Below are positions 1-6,536 of a stretch of DNA of 64,000 nt, piece after piece; position 1 is the first letter of the stretch; each line of letters opens with the position of its first letter. Below the pieces are notes generated by a model, which was not told where the DNA came from, ran no database searches, and was given only the letters and a program-made list of their open reading frames with translations. A program made the translations under genes and the position numbers. The stretch is from assembly GCF_008039575.1 (NCBI RefSeq), contig NZ_VDUY01000006.1, positions 1 through 64,000 on the forward strand. Reading direction: 5' to 3'. This DNA comes from Zeimonas arvi. GTDB taxonomy: Bacteria > Pseudomonadota > Gammaproteobacteria > Burkholderiales > Burkholderiaceae_E.

Positions 1-48
1 CCGGCGCCGGCGGCGGCGATCCGGAAGTTCTACGGGATAAGTGTCCAT

Positions 49-75
49 GTGTCCGCATAAGAGTTACGCGGACAC
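49..75. repeat. perfect 8-bp inverted repeat (possible element end)
   Basis: The arms GTGTCCGC (49-56) and GCGGACAC (68-75) are perfect inverted copies around an 11-base spacer. A further GTGTCC lies at 41-46. The repeat is about 45 bases upstream of where histone-deacetylase-like coding similarity begins (about 120). An arm-plus-half-copy layout is typical of a recombinase or transposase target, but no such enzyme is present. It could also be a transcription-factor operator. Confidence 0.4.
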
Positions 76-119
76 GAGGCTCCTATCTCAGGCGACTCGA
101 TTCAAGATGGGTTGCCCGG

Positions 120-293
120 ACGCATACGTTGCACCGCCGCGACCGACTTGTGTTCGAAGCGTGCCGGCGGCTCGGCCTGCCGGTCGCCTGGAACCTGGCG
201 GGCGGGTACCAGGAAGACCGCCGGCGGATCGTGGAGATCCATGTGAACACGATGCGTGAGTGCGTGGCGGTGTATGGGGGGTCTGCGGGGTGA
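120..293 (+). pseudogene. C-terminal remnant of a histone deacetylase/acetylpolyamine amidohydrolase family gene
   Basis: The frame ending in TGA at 291-293 reads RDRLVFEACRRLGLPVAWN, then LAGGYQ, then IVEIHVNTM. This matches the end of bacterial class II histone-deacetylase-like amidohydrolases, where a VAWNLAGGYQ-type strand and an IH-NTM helix close the fold. Only about 57 residues of a normal 300-plus remain. The catalytic His-Asp zinc site is absent, and the frame upstream of about 117 does not resemble the family. The fragment may be the scar of an insertion or deletion, because a perfect inverted repeat (49-75) sits just upstream. The family call rests on motif memory. Confidence 0.5.
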
Positions 294-360
294 GTGGAAG
301 TTCGCGCAGAAGGTTGATTCATGTCGGCCAGTGAACTACAGTGCCCGGCGAGGTTCCACC

Positions 361-696
361 ATGAAGACCGTCCGCGTCAGCGTTGATTTCCGCCAGCCCT
401 CGACCCTGCCGAAGGGGCGAGTCGACCGCTGTCGGCTCGACGGCACTACGGAGGCAGACCTGGCCCTTCAGCAGGCCGAGGACGATGCCGAGGCAATGCA
501 GGATGCCGCCCGATTCGTCAGGCGCGTGCGCCGGCGCCTGGGCCTCACTCAGCAGGAGTTCGCCCGCCGGATCGACGTGCCTCTCGACACGATCCGAAAC
601 TGGGAACAGGGCAAGCGCTATCCGACCGGGGCGGCCAAGGCCTTGCTCAAGGTTCTGGACAAGGCGCCCGAGGCGGCGCTGCTTGCGCTGGGCTGA
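361..696 (+). CDS. XRE-family helix-turn-helix regulator (solo antitoxin-like)
   Basis: This 111-residue protein has a helix-turn-helix in its second half: RRLGLTQQEFARRIDVPLDT followed by IRNWEQGKR and then KALLKVLDKAPE. The arrangement is typical of HigA/MqsA-like antitoxin repressors. The N-terminal 45 residues are acidic and probably the toxin-binding or dimerisation part. The ATG at 361 is chosen because the HTH-family N-terminus MKTVRV starts there; an upstream in-frame ATG exists at 256. No HigB-like toxin is adjacent, so it is either an orphan or pairs with the Fic protein starting 101 bases downstream. It could bind the repeated TGTCGC sites between the two genes, which is inference. 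Confidence 0.75.
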   Translation: MKTVRVSVDFRQPSTLPKGRVDRCRLDGTTEADLALQQAEDDAEAMQDAARFVRRVRRRLGLTQQEFARRIDVPLDTIRNWEQGKRYPTGAAKALLKVLDKAPEAALLALG

Positions 697-728
697 TGCC
701 CGCGCACCGGCGGGCCTACCCGAGAATA

Positions 729-831
729 TGTCGCTAAAACCGAGTTTTTGCGACACGTTGCGTTGACCTGTCGTCGGCTGCGACATATTCTGCAGATATG
801 TCGCAAGAATCTAATTTTGAGAACATGTCGC
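729..831 (+). promoter_or_regulatory. fic promoter-operator with five TGTCGC half-sites
   Basis: Five copies of TGTCGC lie in about 100 bases: 729-734, 750-755 (inverted), 780-785 (inverted), 800-805 and 826-831. The pair 779-788/796-805 forms a perfect 10-base-arm palindrome (TGCGACATAT and its complement, 7-base spacer) that overlaps the fic start codon at 798. The pair at 729/750 forms a second inverted repeat whose arms extend into A/T runs. Such clustering indicates a cooperative autorepressor site. Confidence 0.7.
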
Positions 832-1949
832 TTTCCGGGCGTGCGCTGCCTTGGCAACCCGAGGCGCCCTACAACGGGCTGCCGAAGCTTCCGCCTGCGT
901 TCGAGCTGGAAACGCGGTCCGTCCTGAAGGCTTGCATCGAGGCCCGCGCTGCCCTGGCGGAGCTCAAGCAGGCGGCGGCGCTGATCCCGAACCAGGCAAT
1001 GCTGATCAACACGATCCCGCTGCTCGAGGCGAAGGACAGTTCGGCGATCGAGAACATCGTCACCACTGCGGACAAGCTGTTCCAGTACGCGCACCTCGAC
1101 GGACACGCAGACTCGGCGACCAAGGAAGCCCTGCGCTACCGTTCGGCGCTGCGCCGCGGCTTTCAGTCGCTGGCCGAGCGTCCGCTGTGCACGGCCACGG
1201 CTGTCGACATTTGCAGGACTCTGAAGGGCGTCGACATCGATGTTCGTCGTTCGCCTGGAACCCAACTGGTGAATGACCGGACCGGCGAGGTCATCTACAC
1301 CCCGCCCGAGGGCGAGGCGCATCTCCGAGACCTGTTGGCGAACTGGGAGCGCTTCATGCACGAGGCGCGCGAGCTGGATCCATTGATTCGTCTTGCAGTC
1401 GGGCACTACCAGTTCGAGGCCATTCATCCGTTCGTCGACGGCAATGGCCGCACGGGACGGATCCTCAACATCCTGTTCCTTGTCCAGGAGGCGTTGCTGC
1501 AACTCCCGATCCTGTACTTGAGCCGCTACATCATAGCCAACAAGAGCGACTACTACCGGCTCCTGCTCGCGGTGACGCGCGAGCAGGCCTGGGAACAATG
1601 GGTGTTGTTCATGTTGGCTGCAGTCGAGGAGACTGCACGGTGGACGACCGCAAAGATCCTGGCCATTCGCGAACTGGCCGCGCATACCGTGAGCCACGTC
1701 CGCGAACGGCTCCCCAAGATCTACTCTCGAGAGCTGGTCGACGTAATCTTCGAGCAGCCGTACTGCCGGATCGCGAACGTGGTCGAGAAAGGGCTCGGAC
1801 AGCGTCAGGCGGCGTCCCGCTACCTTCAGCAGCTCACTCGGATCGAGGTCCTGGTCGAGCTCGACGTCGGGCGGGAGAAGCTCTTCATTCACCCGAAGTT
1901 GATGCACCTGCTCGTGAAAGACCGCAACGATTTCGCGCCTTACGCTTGA
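798..1949 (+). CDS. Fic family protein AMP-transferase with C-terminal winged helix
   Basis: Fic enzymes transfer AMP (or another nucleotide moiety) to target proteins. The 383-residue protein has a Fic_N region (about 20-100), an inhibitory-helix motif SSAIEN at 81-86 of the form (S/T)xxxE(G/N), the catalytic HPFVDGNGRTGR at 210-221, and a C-terminal winged-helix-like region (about 300-370). The N-terminal inhibitory motif makes it a class II, self-inhibited Fic. The ATG at 798 lies inside a palindrome. A second in-frame ATG at 825 (MSLSGRALPW) also lies in a TGTCGC copy and is closer to the usual family start. The DNA-binding C-terminus and operator suggest autoregulation. The upstream XRE gene may be functionally linked. 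Confidence 0.92.
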   Translation: MSQESNFENMSLSGRALPWQPEAPYNGLPKLPPAFELETRSVLKACIEARAALAELKQAAALIPNQAMLINTIPLLEAKDSSAIENIVTTADKLFQYAHLDGHADSATKEALRYRSALRRGFQSLAERPLCTATAVDICRTLKGVDIDVRRSPGTQLVNDRTGEVIYTPPEGEAHLRDLLANWERFMHEARELDPLIRLAVGHYQFEAIHPFVDGNGRTGRILNILFLVQEALLQLPILYLSRYIIANKSDYYRLLLAVTREQAWEQWVLFMLAAVEETARWTTAKILAIRELAAHTVSHVRERLPKIYSRELVDVIFEQPYCRIANVVEKGLGQRQAASRYLQQLTRIEVLVELDVGREKLFIHPKLMHLLVKDRNDFAPYA

Positions 1950-1970
1950 ACGACACACGGGTCGCCGGGC

Positions 1971-2504
1971 TTACCGATCCATGACGTATCGCAGCTGCGC
2001 TGCCGTCTCGATCGCCCCCGGCCGCGCCGCCCGCACTCGCCGCACCGCCTCGCCGCCCGGCAACCCGATCCCGACCAGCAGCAGCGCCGCCACCGTGCCT
2101 GCCCGGCCGAGCCCGCCTCGGCAGTGCACCAGCACCCTTCCTCCATCGCGCAGCAACCGCACCAGCCCCGGACTCCGCTCGACCCACAGCGACTCGAATC
2201 GCTCGTCGGGCGGTTGCACGTCCACGATCGGCAGGTGGTGCCACGCGATCCCGCGGGCCCGCGCCCGCTCGCCGAGCCGCGGCACGCCCAGCATGTCGAA
2301 CTCGTGGTCCTCGATCAGCGTGAGCATCGCGCCGGGCTGCCAGCGCGCGATCGCGTCGAGGTCGGCCTCGAGGTCGCGCGCCCACGGCGCGCCCGAGTAG
2401 CTGTCGCCCTGCTTGCCGGGGCAGAAGGTGATGCCGATGACGCCGCCGGCGCTGCCCGCGGCGATCTCGTCGATCCGCAGCGGATGGGTCTCGCTCGTCC
2501 TCAA
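1971..2504 (-). CDS. dual-specificity/tyrosine-type protein phosphatase
   Basis: This 177-residue protein carries the cysteine phosphatase loop HCRGGLGRAG (C128-X5-R134), which hydrolyses phosphotyrosine or related esters through a cysteinyl-phosphate. An upstream IEDHEF segment is where the general acid loop is expected, and the length matches CDKN3-like bacterial phosphatases. No ATG is available before residue 60. The start used is the TTG at 2504, whose bases overlap the TGA of an upstream coding remnant (2501-2503), a typical translational-coupling arrangement. This indicates a former two-gene operon. The gene is convergent with fic. Confidence 0.85.
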   Translation of the reverse strand: MRTSETHPLRIDEIAAGSAGGVIGITFCPGKQGDSYSGAPWARDLEADLDAIARWQPGAMLTLIEDHEFDMLGVPRLGERARARGIAWHHLPIVDVQPPDERFESLWVERSPGLVRLLRDGGRVLVHCRGGLGRAGTVAALLLVGIGLPGGEAVRRVRAARPGAIETAAQLRYVMDR

Positions 2505-2629
2505 AACCTGAACCCCCTGGCCCGCTTGTAGTACTGCGCGGGCCGGCGCGCGCCCTGCGCGAACTCGCCGGGCGCCTCGACGAAGCCCCGTCCTTCCCTG
2601 GCCTTGAGGCGGCGCCGGGCTGACCCCGC
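2501..2629 (-). pseudogene. C-terminal coding remnant upstream of the phosphatase gene
   Basis: Directly after the stop of the CopG gene an open frame runs on to a TGA at 2501-2503 and ends in RRPAQYYKRARGFRF. Its stop overlaps the TTG start of the phosphatase. The basic, aromatic tail and the coupling look like the end of a real gene whose body is missing, perhaps removed when the BrnT/CopG module was inserted. There is no start codon or RBS for it. The family is not recognised, and it may simply be a fortuitous open frame. Confidence 0.3.
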
Positions 2630-2965
2630 TCAGGCGTTCTTGCGCGCCGTACCGCGCCTGGTCGCCTTGGCCTTCGGGGCGGTCGGGGGGGCAACAGGGC
2701 CGCGCTCCTGGAATCGTCCTGTCACGTACTTGTGCAGCACGCTGGCAATCAAGGTCTGGTAAGGCACGCCTTCCTCGAGCGCCTTCACCTGGATGTCCTG
2801 CAGGTCGCCGGAAGAAAGCCTGATGTTGACCCGACGGTCCTTGGTGGCCGTAGCCCGTGCCGCTGCCCTCAGGCGGTCCAGTTCGCGCCTGGTGGCGATC
2901 GACTTCAGCTTGCCGGACTCGTACGCCTCGACGAGTTCCAGTTCGAAAGGATCAGTCCGCTTCAT
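2630..2965 (-). CDS. CopG/BrnA-like ribbon-helix-helix antitoxin
   Basis: The 111-residue protein has a ribbon-helix-helix segment RRVNIRLSSGDLQDIQVKA followed by EEGVPYQTLIASVLHKYV, typical of the CopG antitoxins that pair with BrnT-like toxins. The basic Ala/Lys/Arg tail (last 20 residues) is probably disordered. The gene overlaps the end of the toxin gene by 14 bases, so the pair is translationally coupled with the toxin first. It would bind the toxin and repress the promoter at 3252-3280. Confidence 0.85.
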   Translation of the reverse strand: MKRTDPFELELVEAYESGKLKSIATRRELDRLRAAARATATKDRRVNIRLSSGDLQDIQVKALEEGVPYQTLIASVLHKYVTGRFQERGPVAPPTAPKAKATRRGTARKNA

Positions 2966-3245
2966 CTTGCTCTCCGGTCTGAAGATAGTCCCGGGTCGCC
3001 TTCCGGCTCGGAATGACCGTCTTCAGGAAGTAGTACTCGACTTCCTCGACAAAAGGCACCAGGTAGGCGTAGCCGTCCCAGGCAACGACCATGATCCGTT
3101 GGTTCGGGTATTTCCGTGTATTCGGATGCGCCAGCAAGTCGAGGAGCCCACTCCCTTCGATCGCTATCACGACATGCTCGAACGAAACGCCGCGCTCGGC
3201 CAGCAGTTCGCTGTTCTTGTCGGGATTCCACCTGAAGGGCTTCAT
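2952..3245 (-). CDS. brnT: BrnT family ribonuclease toxin
   Basis: The 97-residue protein begins with FRWNPDKNSELLAERGVSFE, the BrnT hallmark, and ends with FVEEVEYYFLKTVIPSRKAT, where the RelE-like catalytic strand lies. BrnT toxins are RNases that arrest growth until bound by their antitoxin. The start at 3245 is supported by a near-consensus promoter that leaves a leaderless or near-leaderless mRNA. The partner antitoxin (2630-2965) is here a CopG type rather than classical BrnA. Confidence 0.85.
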   Translation of the reverse strand: MKPFRWNPDKNSELLAERGVSFEHVVIAIEGSGLLDLLAHPNTRKYPNQRIMVVAWDGYAYLVPFVEEVEYYFLKTVIPSRKATRDYLQTGEQDEAD

Positions 3246-3251
3246 TCGAAG

Positions 3252-3280
3252 ATTGTAGGCAAGTGTGTGCCGTTTGTCAT
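3252..3280 (-). promoter_or_regulatory. brnT promoter, near-leaderless
   Basis: On the minus strand ATGACA (3275-3280) and TACAAT (3252-3257) are separated by exactly 17 bases, a good sigma-70 promoter. Only six bases separate the -10 box from the brnT ATG, so transcription should start at or next to the start codon and no Shine-Dalgarno is present. Between this promoter and 3490 nothing further is evident. Confidence 0.6.
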
Positions 3281-3489
3281 CGATCCAGCGATCGCCGGTC
3301 GAACTTGGTCGCGTTTCACATCCGCCTCCGGGGCTGTCGACTCGCCCGCAATCGCGTCGATGCCCCTTCCGGCTCTCGATCCCCGATTGCCCGACACGGG
3401 GGTGACAGCCGCCCCCGCTGCCCTACCCTCGGAGCTGCCGGGCCGCCCGGACCCGCCGACACATGAATGCCGCTCGGCTACTTGGGCAG

Positions 3490-3525
3490 TATGATCGTGG
3501 TGATCGAAGGCCAGCCATGATCACC
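3490..3525 (+). promoter_or_regulatory. promoter/operator of the YefM-like antitoxin
   Basis: A -10-like TATGAT lies at 3490-3495. The inverted repeat GGTGATC (3499-3505)/GATCACC (3519-3525) straddles the start codon at 3517. Overlap of the repeat with the start region fits autorepression by a Phd/YefM dimer. Confidence 0.45.
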
Positions 3526-3789
3526 GAAGTCGGCGCCGTCAACTTACGGCAGAACCTGGGCGAACTGCTCAAACAGGTGCAGCACCGAAAGGACAGCATC
3601 GTCATCATCCAGGACGGCAAGCAGGTTGCCGCACTGGTTGATGCGGCGCTGTTCGCGCGAATCCTGCGAATGCGCGAGCGTTTCGATGCGCTCAGCGACC
3701 GCATCGCTCAGGCGTACTCCGACGTGCCGGCTGAGGAATGCGTGGCGGAAATCGACAAGGCCGTGGCAGCAGTGCGAATGCGGCGTTGA
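3517..3789 (+). CDS. Phd/YefM family antitoxin (no toxin partner)
   Basis: This 90-residue protein starts MITEVGAVNLRQNLGELL, continues VQHRKDSIVIIQDGKQVAAL, and ends in two helices. That is the Phd/YefM fold, whose N-terminus binds DNA and whose C-terminus neutralises a toxin. The ATG at 3517 is the family start. No PIN or RelE toxin follows: only 63 bases separate it from the next gene, and that space holds a hairpin. It is therefore an orphan, perhaps an antidote to toxins encoded elsewhere or the survivor of a decayed module. Confidence 0.85.
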   Translation: MITEVGAVNLRQNLGELLKQVQHRKDSIVIIQDGKQVAALVDAALFARILRMRERFDALSDRIAQAYSDVPAEECVAEIDKAVAAVRMRR

Positions 3790-3795
3790 AGAGAT

Positions 3796-3829
3796 TCGTG
3801 ACGTCCGCGGACTTCCGGGCCCGTCACGA
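3796..3829 (+). terminator. hairpin after the orphan antitoxin
   Basis: TCGTGACG (3796-3803) and CGTCACGA (3822-3829) are perfect inverted copies with an 18-base, partly self-complementary loop. There is no downstream T run, so if it terminates transcription it does so weakly or with Rho. Confidence 0.35.
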
Positions 3830-3852
3830 CGAATGAAAGAACCGTCCCTCAC

Positions 3853-4668
3853 ATGACCGACCCCACCCACCCCCTCGACCGCGCCACCCGCCTGGCCCGC
3901 CACCCCGACGGCTCGCTCGCCGGCCACACCGAACCGGCCTACGCCAACATGGTCGGCCCCTTCGGCGGCACGACCGCGGCCGCGATGCTCAACGCCGTGC
4001 TCACCCACCCCGACCGCCTCGGCGACCCGGTGGCGCTTACCGTGAACTACGCCGGCGCGGTGGCCGACGGCGAGTTCCGGATCGACGCGGTGCCGATGCG
4101 CACCAACCGCTCCACCCAGCACTGGTCGATCACCATGACCCAGGGCGACGCGGTGACCACCACCGCCACCGCCTTCTTCGCGCTGCGCCGCGAGACCTGG
4201 GCGTCGACCGAGGCCGGCTTCCCGGCCGTGCCGGCGGCGGACTCGCTGCCGCGCATGGACAGCAGCGCCTTCGCGCCCTGGACCTGCTGCTACGACATGC
4301 GCTTCGTGAAGGGCTTCTGGCCCGAGGGCTCGAAACCCGAGCAGGAGCTCGACTCGGTCAGCACGCTGTGGATCCGCGACGATCCGCCGCGCCCGATGGA
4401 CTTCGTGTCGCTGGCCGCGATCTGCGACTCCTTCTTCCCGCGGGTGATGATCCGCCGCCCGCGCCGGGTACCGGCCGGCACCGTGTCGCTGACCACCTAC
4501 TTCCACGCAGACGCGAAGCACCTGGCCAGGGTGGGCGCGAAGCACGTGCTGGCCACCGCGCGCGCCTCGCGCTTTGGGCTCGGCTATCACGACCAGTCGG
4601 CCGAGATCTGGAGCGAGGCCGGGGAGTTGCTGGCGACGAGTCACCAGGTGGTGTACTTCAAGGAGTAA
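3853..4668 (+). CDS. TesB-like acyl-CoA thioesterase (double hotdog)
   Basis: The protein has 271 residues. The N-terminal hotdog carries YANMVGPFGGTTAAAMLNAV, equivalent to the GG-helix of TesB-like thioesterases, then QHWSITMTQGD and a C-terminal hotdog ending RASRFGLGYHDQSAEIWSE and SHQVVYFKE. Such enzymes hydrolyse acyl-CoA thioesters in the cytoplasm. The DQ pair in GYHDQ fits the usual active-site Asp/Gln. It is surrounded by toxin-antitoxin modules but is itself an ordinary core gene. The substrate is not predictable. Confidence 0.85.
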   Translation: MTDPTHPLDRATRLARHPDGSLAGHTEPAYANMVGPFGGTTAAAMLNAVLTHPDRLGDPVALTVNYAGAVADGEFRIDAVPMRTNRSTQHWSITMTQGDAVTTTATAFFALRRETWASTEAGFPAVPAADSLPRMDSSAFAPWTCCYDMRFVKGFWPEGSKPEQELDSVSTLWIRDDPPRPMDFVSLAAICDSFFPRVMIRRPRRVPAGTVSLTTYFHADAKHLARVGAKHVLATARASRFGLGYHDQSAEIWSEAGELLATSHQVVYFKE

Positions 4669-4703
4669 CGCGGACGGGGGCGGGCCCGAGCCCCCTTCGG
4701 CGT

Positions 4704-5117
4704 TCAGCGCGCCACCGATACTGCAGGCTGCAAGCCGAGTTTTTCCGCCCGCCGCGCAAAGCGCCTGTCGTCGAATGTGACCAACGCCTCGCAGTGGCGG
4801 CTCGAAGCAAGGTGGAGCGCGTCGGCGAAATCCAGGCCGGCGCCATGTGCGTCGATCGCCTGTGTCATGGCGGCGCGCGATTCGACGGCCACGTTCGGCA
4901 GCCCGAGCAGGTGGTTGACCACCGCGGCGAAGTCGGCCGGCCCGAACTCGTAGAAGGCGCGCAGCACCCATTCGAGCTCCAGCAGGACCGAGGCCGGCAC
5001 GAAGACCGACGGACTCTCCATCGCGCGACGCGCGGCGGGTCGCTGCTTGCGTGCCTCGGGATCGTCCGGGTCGTCGACGTAGAAGCGGGCGAGGATGTTG
5101 GTGTCGACCGAGATCAC
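4704..5117 (-). CDS. vapC: VapC-type PIN-domain ribonuclease toxin
   Basis: This 137-residue PIN protein starts ISVDTNILARF (Asp5, first metal ligand). It continues with PASVLLELEWVLR (acidic Glu), LDFADALHLA (Asp) and LVTFDDRRFARRA (Asp), which gives the complete acidic quartet of a magnesium-dependent endoribonuclease. VapC toxins usually cut tRNA or rRNA. Its start overlaps the antitoxin stop by four bases (ATGA), so antitoxin is made first. It is convergent with the thioesterase. Confidence 0.93.
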   Translation of the reverse strand: MISVDTNILARFYVDDPDDPEARKQRPAARRAMESPSVFVPASVLLELEWVLRAFYEFGPADFAAVVNHLLGLPNVAVESRAAMTQAIDAHGAGLDFADALHLASSRHCEALVTFDDRRFARRAEKLGLQPAVSVAR

Positions 5118-5365
5118 TTGCCGCGTTCCCGCATCGCCTGCGCGACATCGAAATCGGCCAGGCGGCGCTTGCCGGGCTTCTTGCAGACCAGCAGTCCGTA
5201 GCCGTCCTCGAGACGGGTGGGCGCCGCGCGTCGCGCTACCTCCACCCTCAAGCTCTGGCCTTCGACGGTGAAGTCGAGCTGCGTGCCGGGCGCGATCCCC
5301 AGCAGCTTGCGGATCTCGACCGGGATCACGACCTGGCCCTTCTCGGAAACGGTGGCAGTCGACAT
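5114..5365 (-). CDS. vapB: VapB-type AbrB/MazE-fold antitoxin
   Basis: The 83-residue protein has an N-terminal swapped-hairpin AbrB domain: ATVSEKGQVVIPVEIRKLLG, then GTQLDFTVEGQSL. The C-terminal tail (RRLADFDVAQAMRERGK) would bind the VapC groove. The ATG at 5365 lies just downstream of a promoter with a perfect operator palindrome. It is the first gene of the vapBC operon. Confidence 0.93.
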   Translation of the reverse strand: MSTATVSEKGQVVIPVEIRKLLGIAPGTQLDFTVEGQSLRVEVARRAAPTRLEDGYGLLVCKKPGKRRLADFDVAQAMRERGK

Positions 5366-5372
5366 CGCAAAC

Positions 5373-5421
5373 CTCTTACATAGTAAGAGAGATTATAGCC
5401 TTATCTCGGCCGGCCGGTCAG
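5373..5421 (-). promoter_or_regulatory. vapBC promoter and operator
   Basis: CTCTTAC (5373-5379) and GTAAGAG (5383-5389) form a perfect palindrome with a 3-base spacer. Directly upstream on the minus strand is TATAAT (5392-5397), with CTGACC (5416-5421) 18 bases further. The operator covers the expected transcription start, as in other VapB/AbrB autorepressed modules. Confidence 0.65.
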
Positions 5422-6380
5422 CCACGCCCCAGCCGCTGCGCGGCCTCCTCGGCCATCCGCTCCACGATCGCGCCCGCCGGCTCGATCGTGTGGATGATCC
5501 CGGCCGCTTCGCCGAACCACACCGCGGTGTTGTCGGGGTCGCCGGCGGCGAAGGCCTGCCGGTACTTCGGCCCTTCCACCGCGACCTGTCGCTCGAGCTC
5601 CGCCTCCCGGCCGTGCCAGCGCTCGGTGAACGCGTTGCGGCGAACGCGCGCGGTGAAGCCTCGCGGCCACGCCAGCTGCCGCGCGATGTCCGGCACCGTG
5701 GTGCGCAGCGTGCCGTCGCCGTCGGTTTCCAGGATGGCGCCGTGGTGGCGTTCGGCAACCAGCGCTTCCCGCGAGGCCCACAGCCGGGTGCCGACCAGCG
5801 CCCCGTCGGCGCCGAGCACCAGCGCGGCGGCCAGCCCACGGCCGTCGGCGATGCCGCCCGCCGCCAGCAGCAGCGTGTCGGGCGCGTGCACGGCCAGCCA
5901 GTCCGCCGCTTCCGGCACGAAGCTCAGCGTGCCGCGCAGGGCGCCGTGCCCGCCGGCCTCCGAGCCCTGCGCCACCACGACGTCGGCGCCGACCTCGATG
6001 GCGTCCATCACGTGCGCCATGTCCTGGCACTGGCAGATCAGCTTGGCGCCCGCGGCGCGGATCTCGTCGGCGAAGGGCCGCGGGTCGCCGAAGGACAGCA
6101 TGACCGCCGCCGGGCGGTGCTTCAGCACGTCGGTCAGCAGCGACGGCGACTTGCGCAGCGACCAGGTGATGAAGCCCACGCCGACCCGCTCGCCCTGCGC
6201 CGCGCGGAACTGCTCGTCGAGCCAGGCGGGGTCGCCGTAGCCGCCGCCGATCAGGCCCAGGCCGCCGGCGCGGCTGACCGCCGCGGCCAGCGCGCCGCCC
6301 GCCGCGAAGGCCATGGGCGCGGAGACGATCGGGTGGCGCAGGCCGAGGGCGCGGGTCAGGCGGGTGGCGAGGGTGGGCAT
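5418..6380 (-). CDS. nitronate monooxygenase family FMN enzyme
   Basis: The 320-residue TIM-barrel flavoprotein begins MPTLATRLTRALGLRHPIVS. It carries the FMN-phosphate segments AGGLGLIGGGYG and AAGGIADGRG, plus VVAQGSEAGGHGA, a hallmark of the 2-nitropropane dioxygenase/NMO family. These enzymes oxidise alkyl nitronates such as propionate-3-nitronate. The ATG at 6380 has an AAGGAA ribosome site about 8 bases upstream. The open frame extends far further upstream but without family similarity. The gene is independent of the neighbouring toxin modules; its 3' end overlaps the vapBC -35 region. Confidence 0.9.
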   Translation of the reverse strand: MPTLATRLTRALGLRHPIVSAPMAFAAGGALAAAVSRAGGLGLIGGGYGDPAWLDEQFRAAQGERVGVGFITWSLRKSPSLLTDVLKHRPAAVMLSFGDPRPFADEIRAAGAKLICQCQDMAHVMDAIEVGADVVVAQGSEAGGHGALRGTLSFVPEAADWLAVHAPDTLLLAAGGIADGRGLAAALVLGADGALVGTRLWASREALVAERHHGAILETDGDGTLRTTVPDIARQLAWPRGFTARVRRNAFTERWHGREAELERQVAVEGPKYRQAFAAGDPDNTAVWFGEAAGIIHTIEPAGAIVERMAEEAAQRLGRG

Positions 6381-6536
6381 GGGGGTTCCTTCTTTGGCGT
6401 ACCGGGGGATCTTGTCACAGCACCGCCTGACCGGCCGCTGGTTTCGACAGACCTGCCGCTCGACGATTCTCCGCTGCGCGCTCGCCCCGCACTCTCGATA
6501 CTCGCCTGGACTGATCGCGAGGAATCGGGAGGACCG

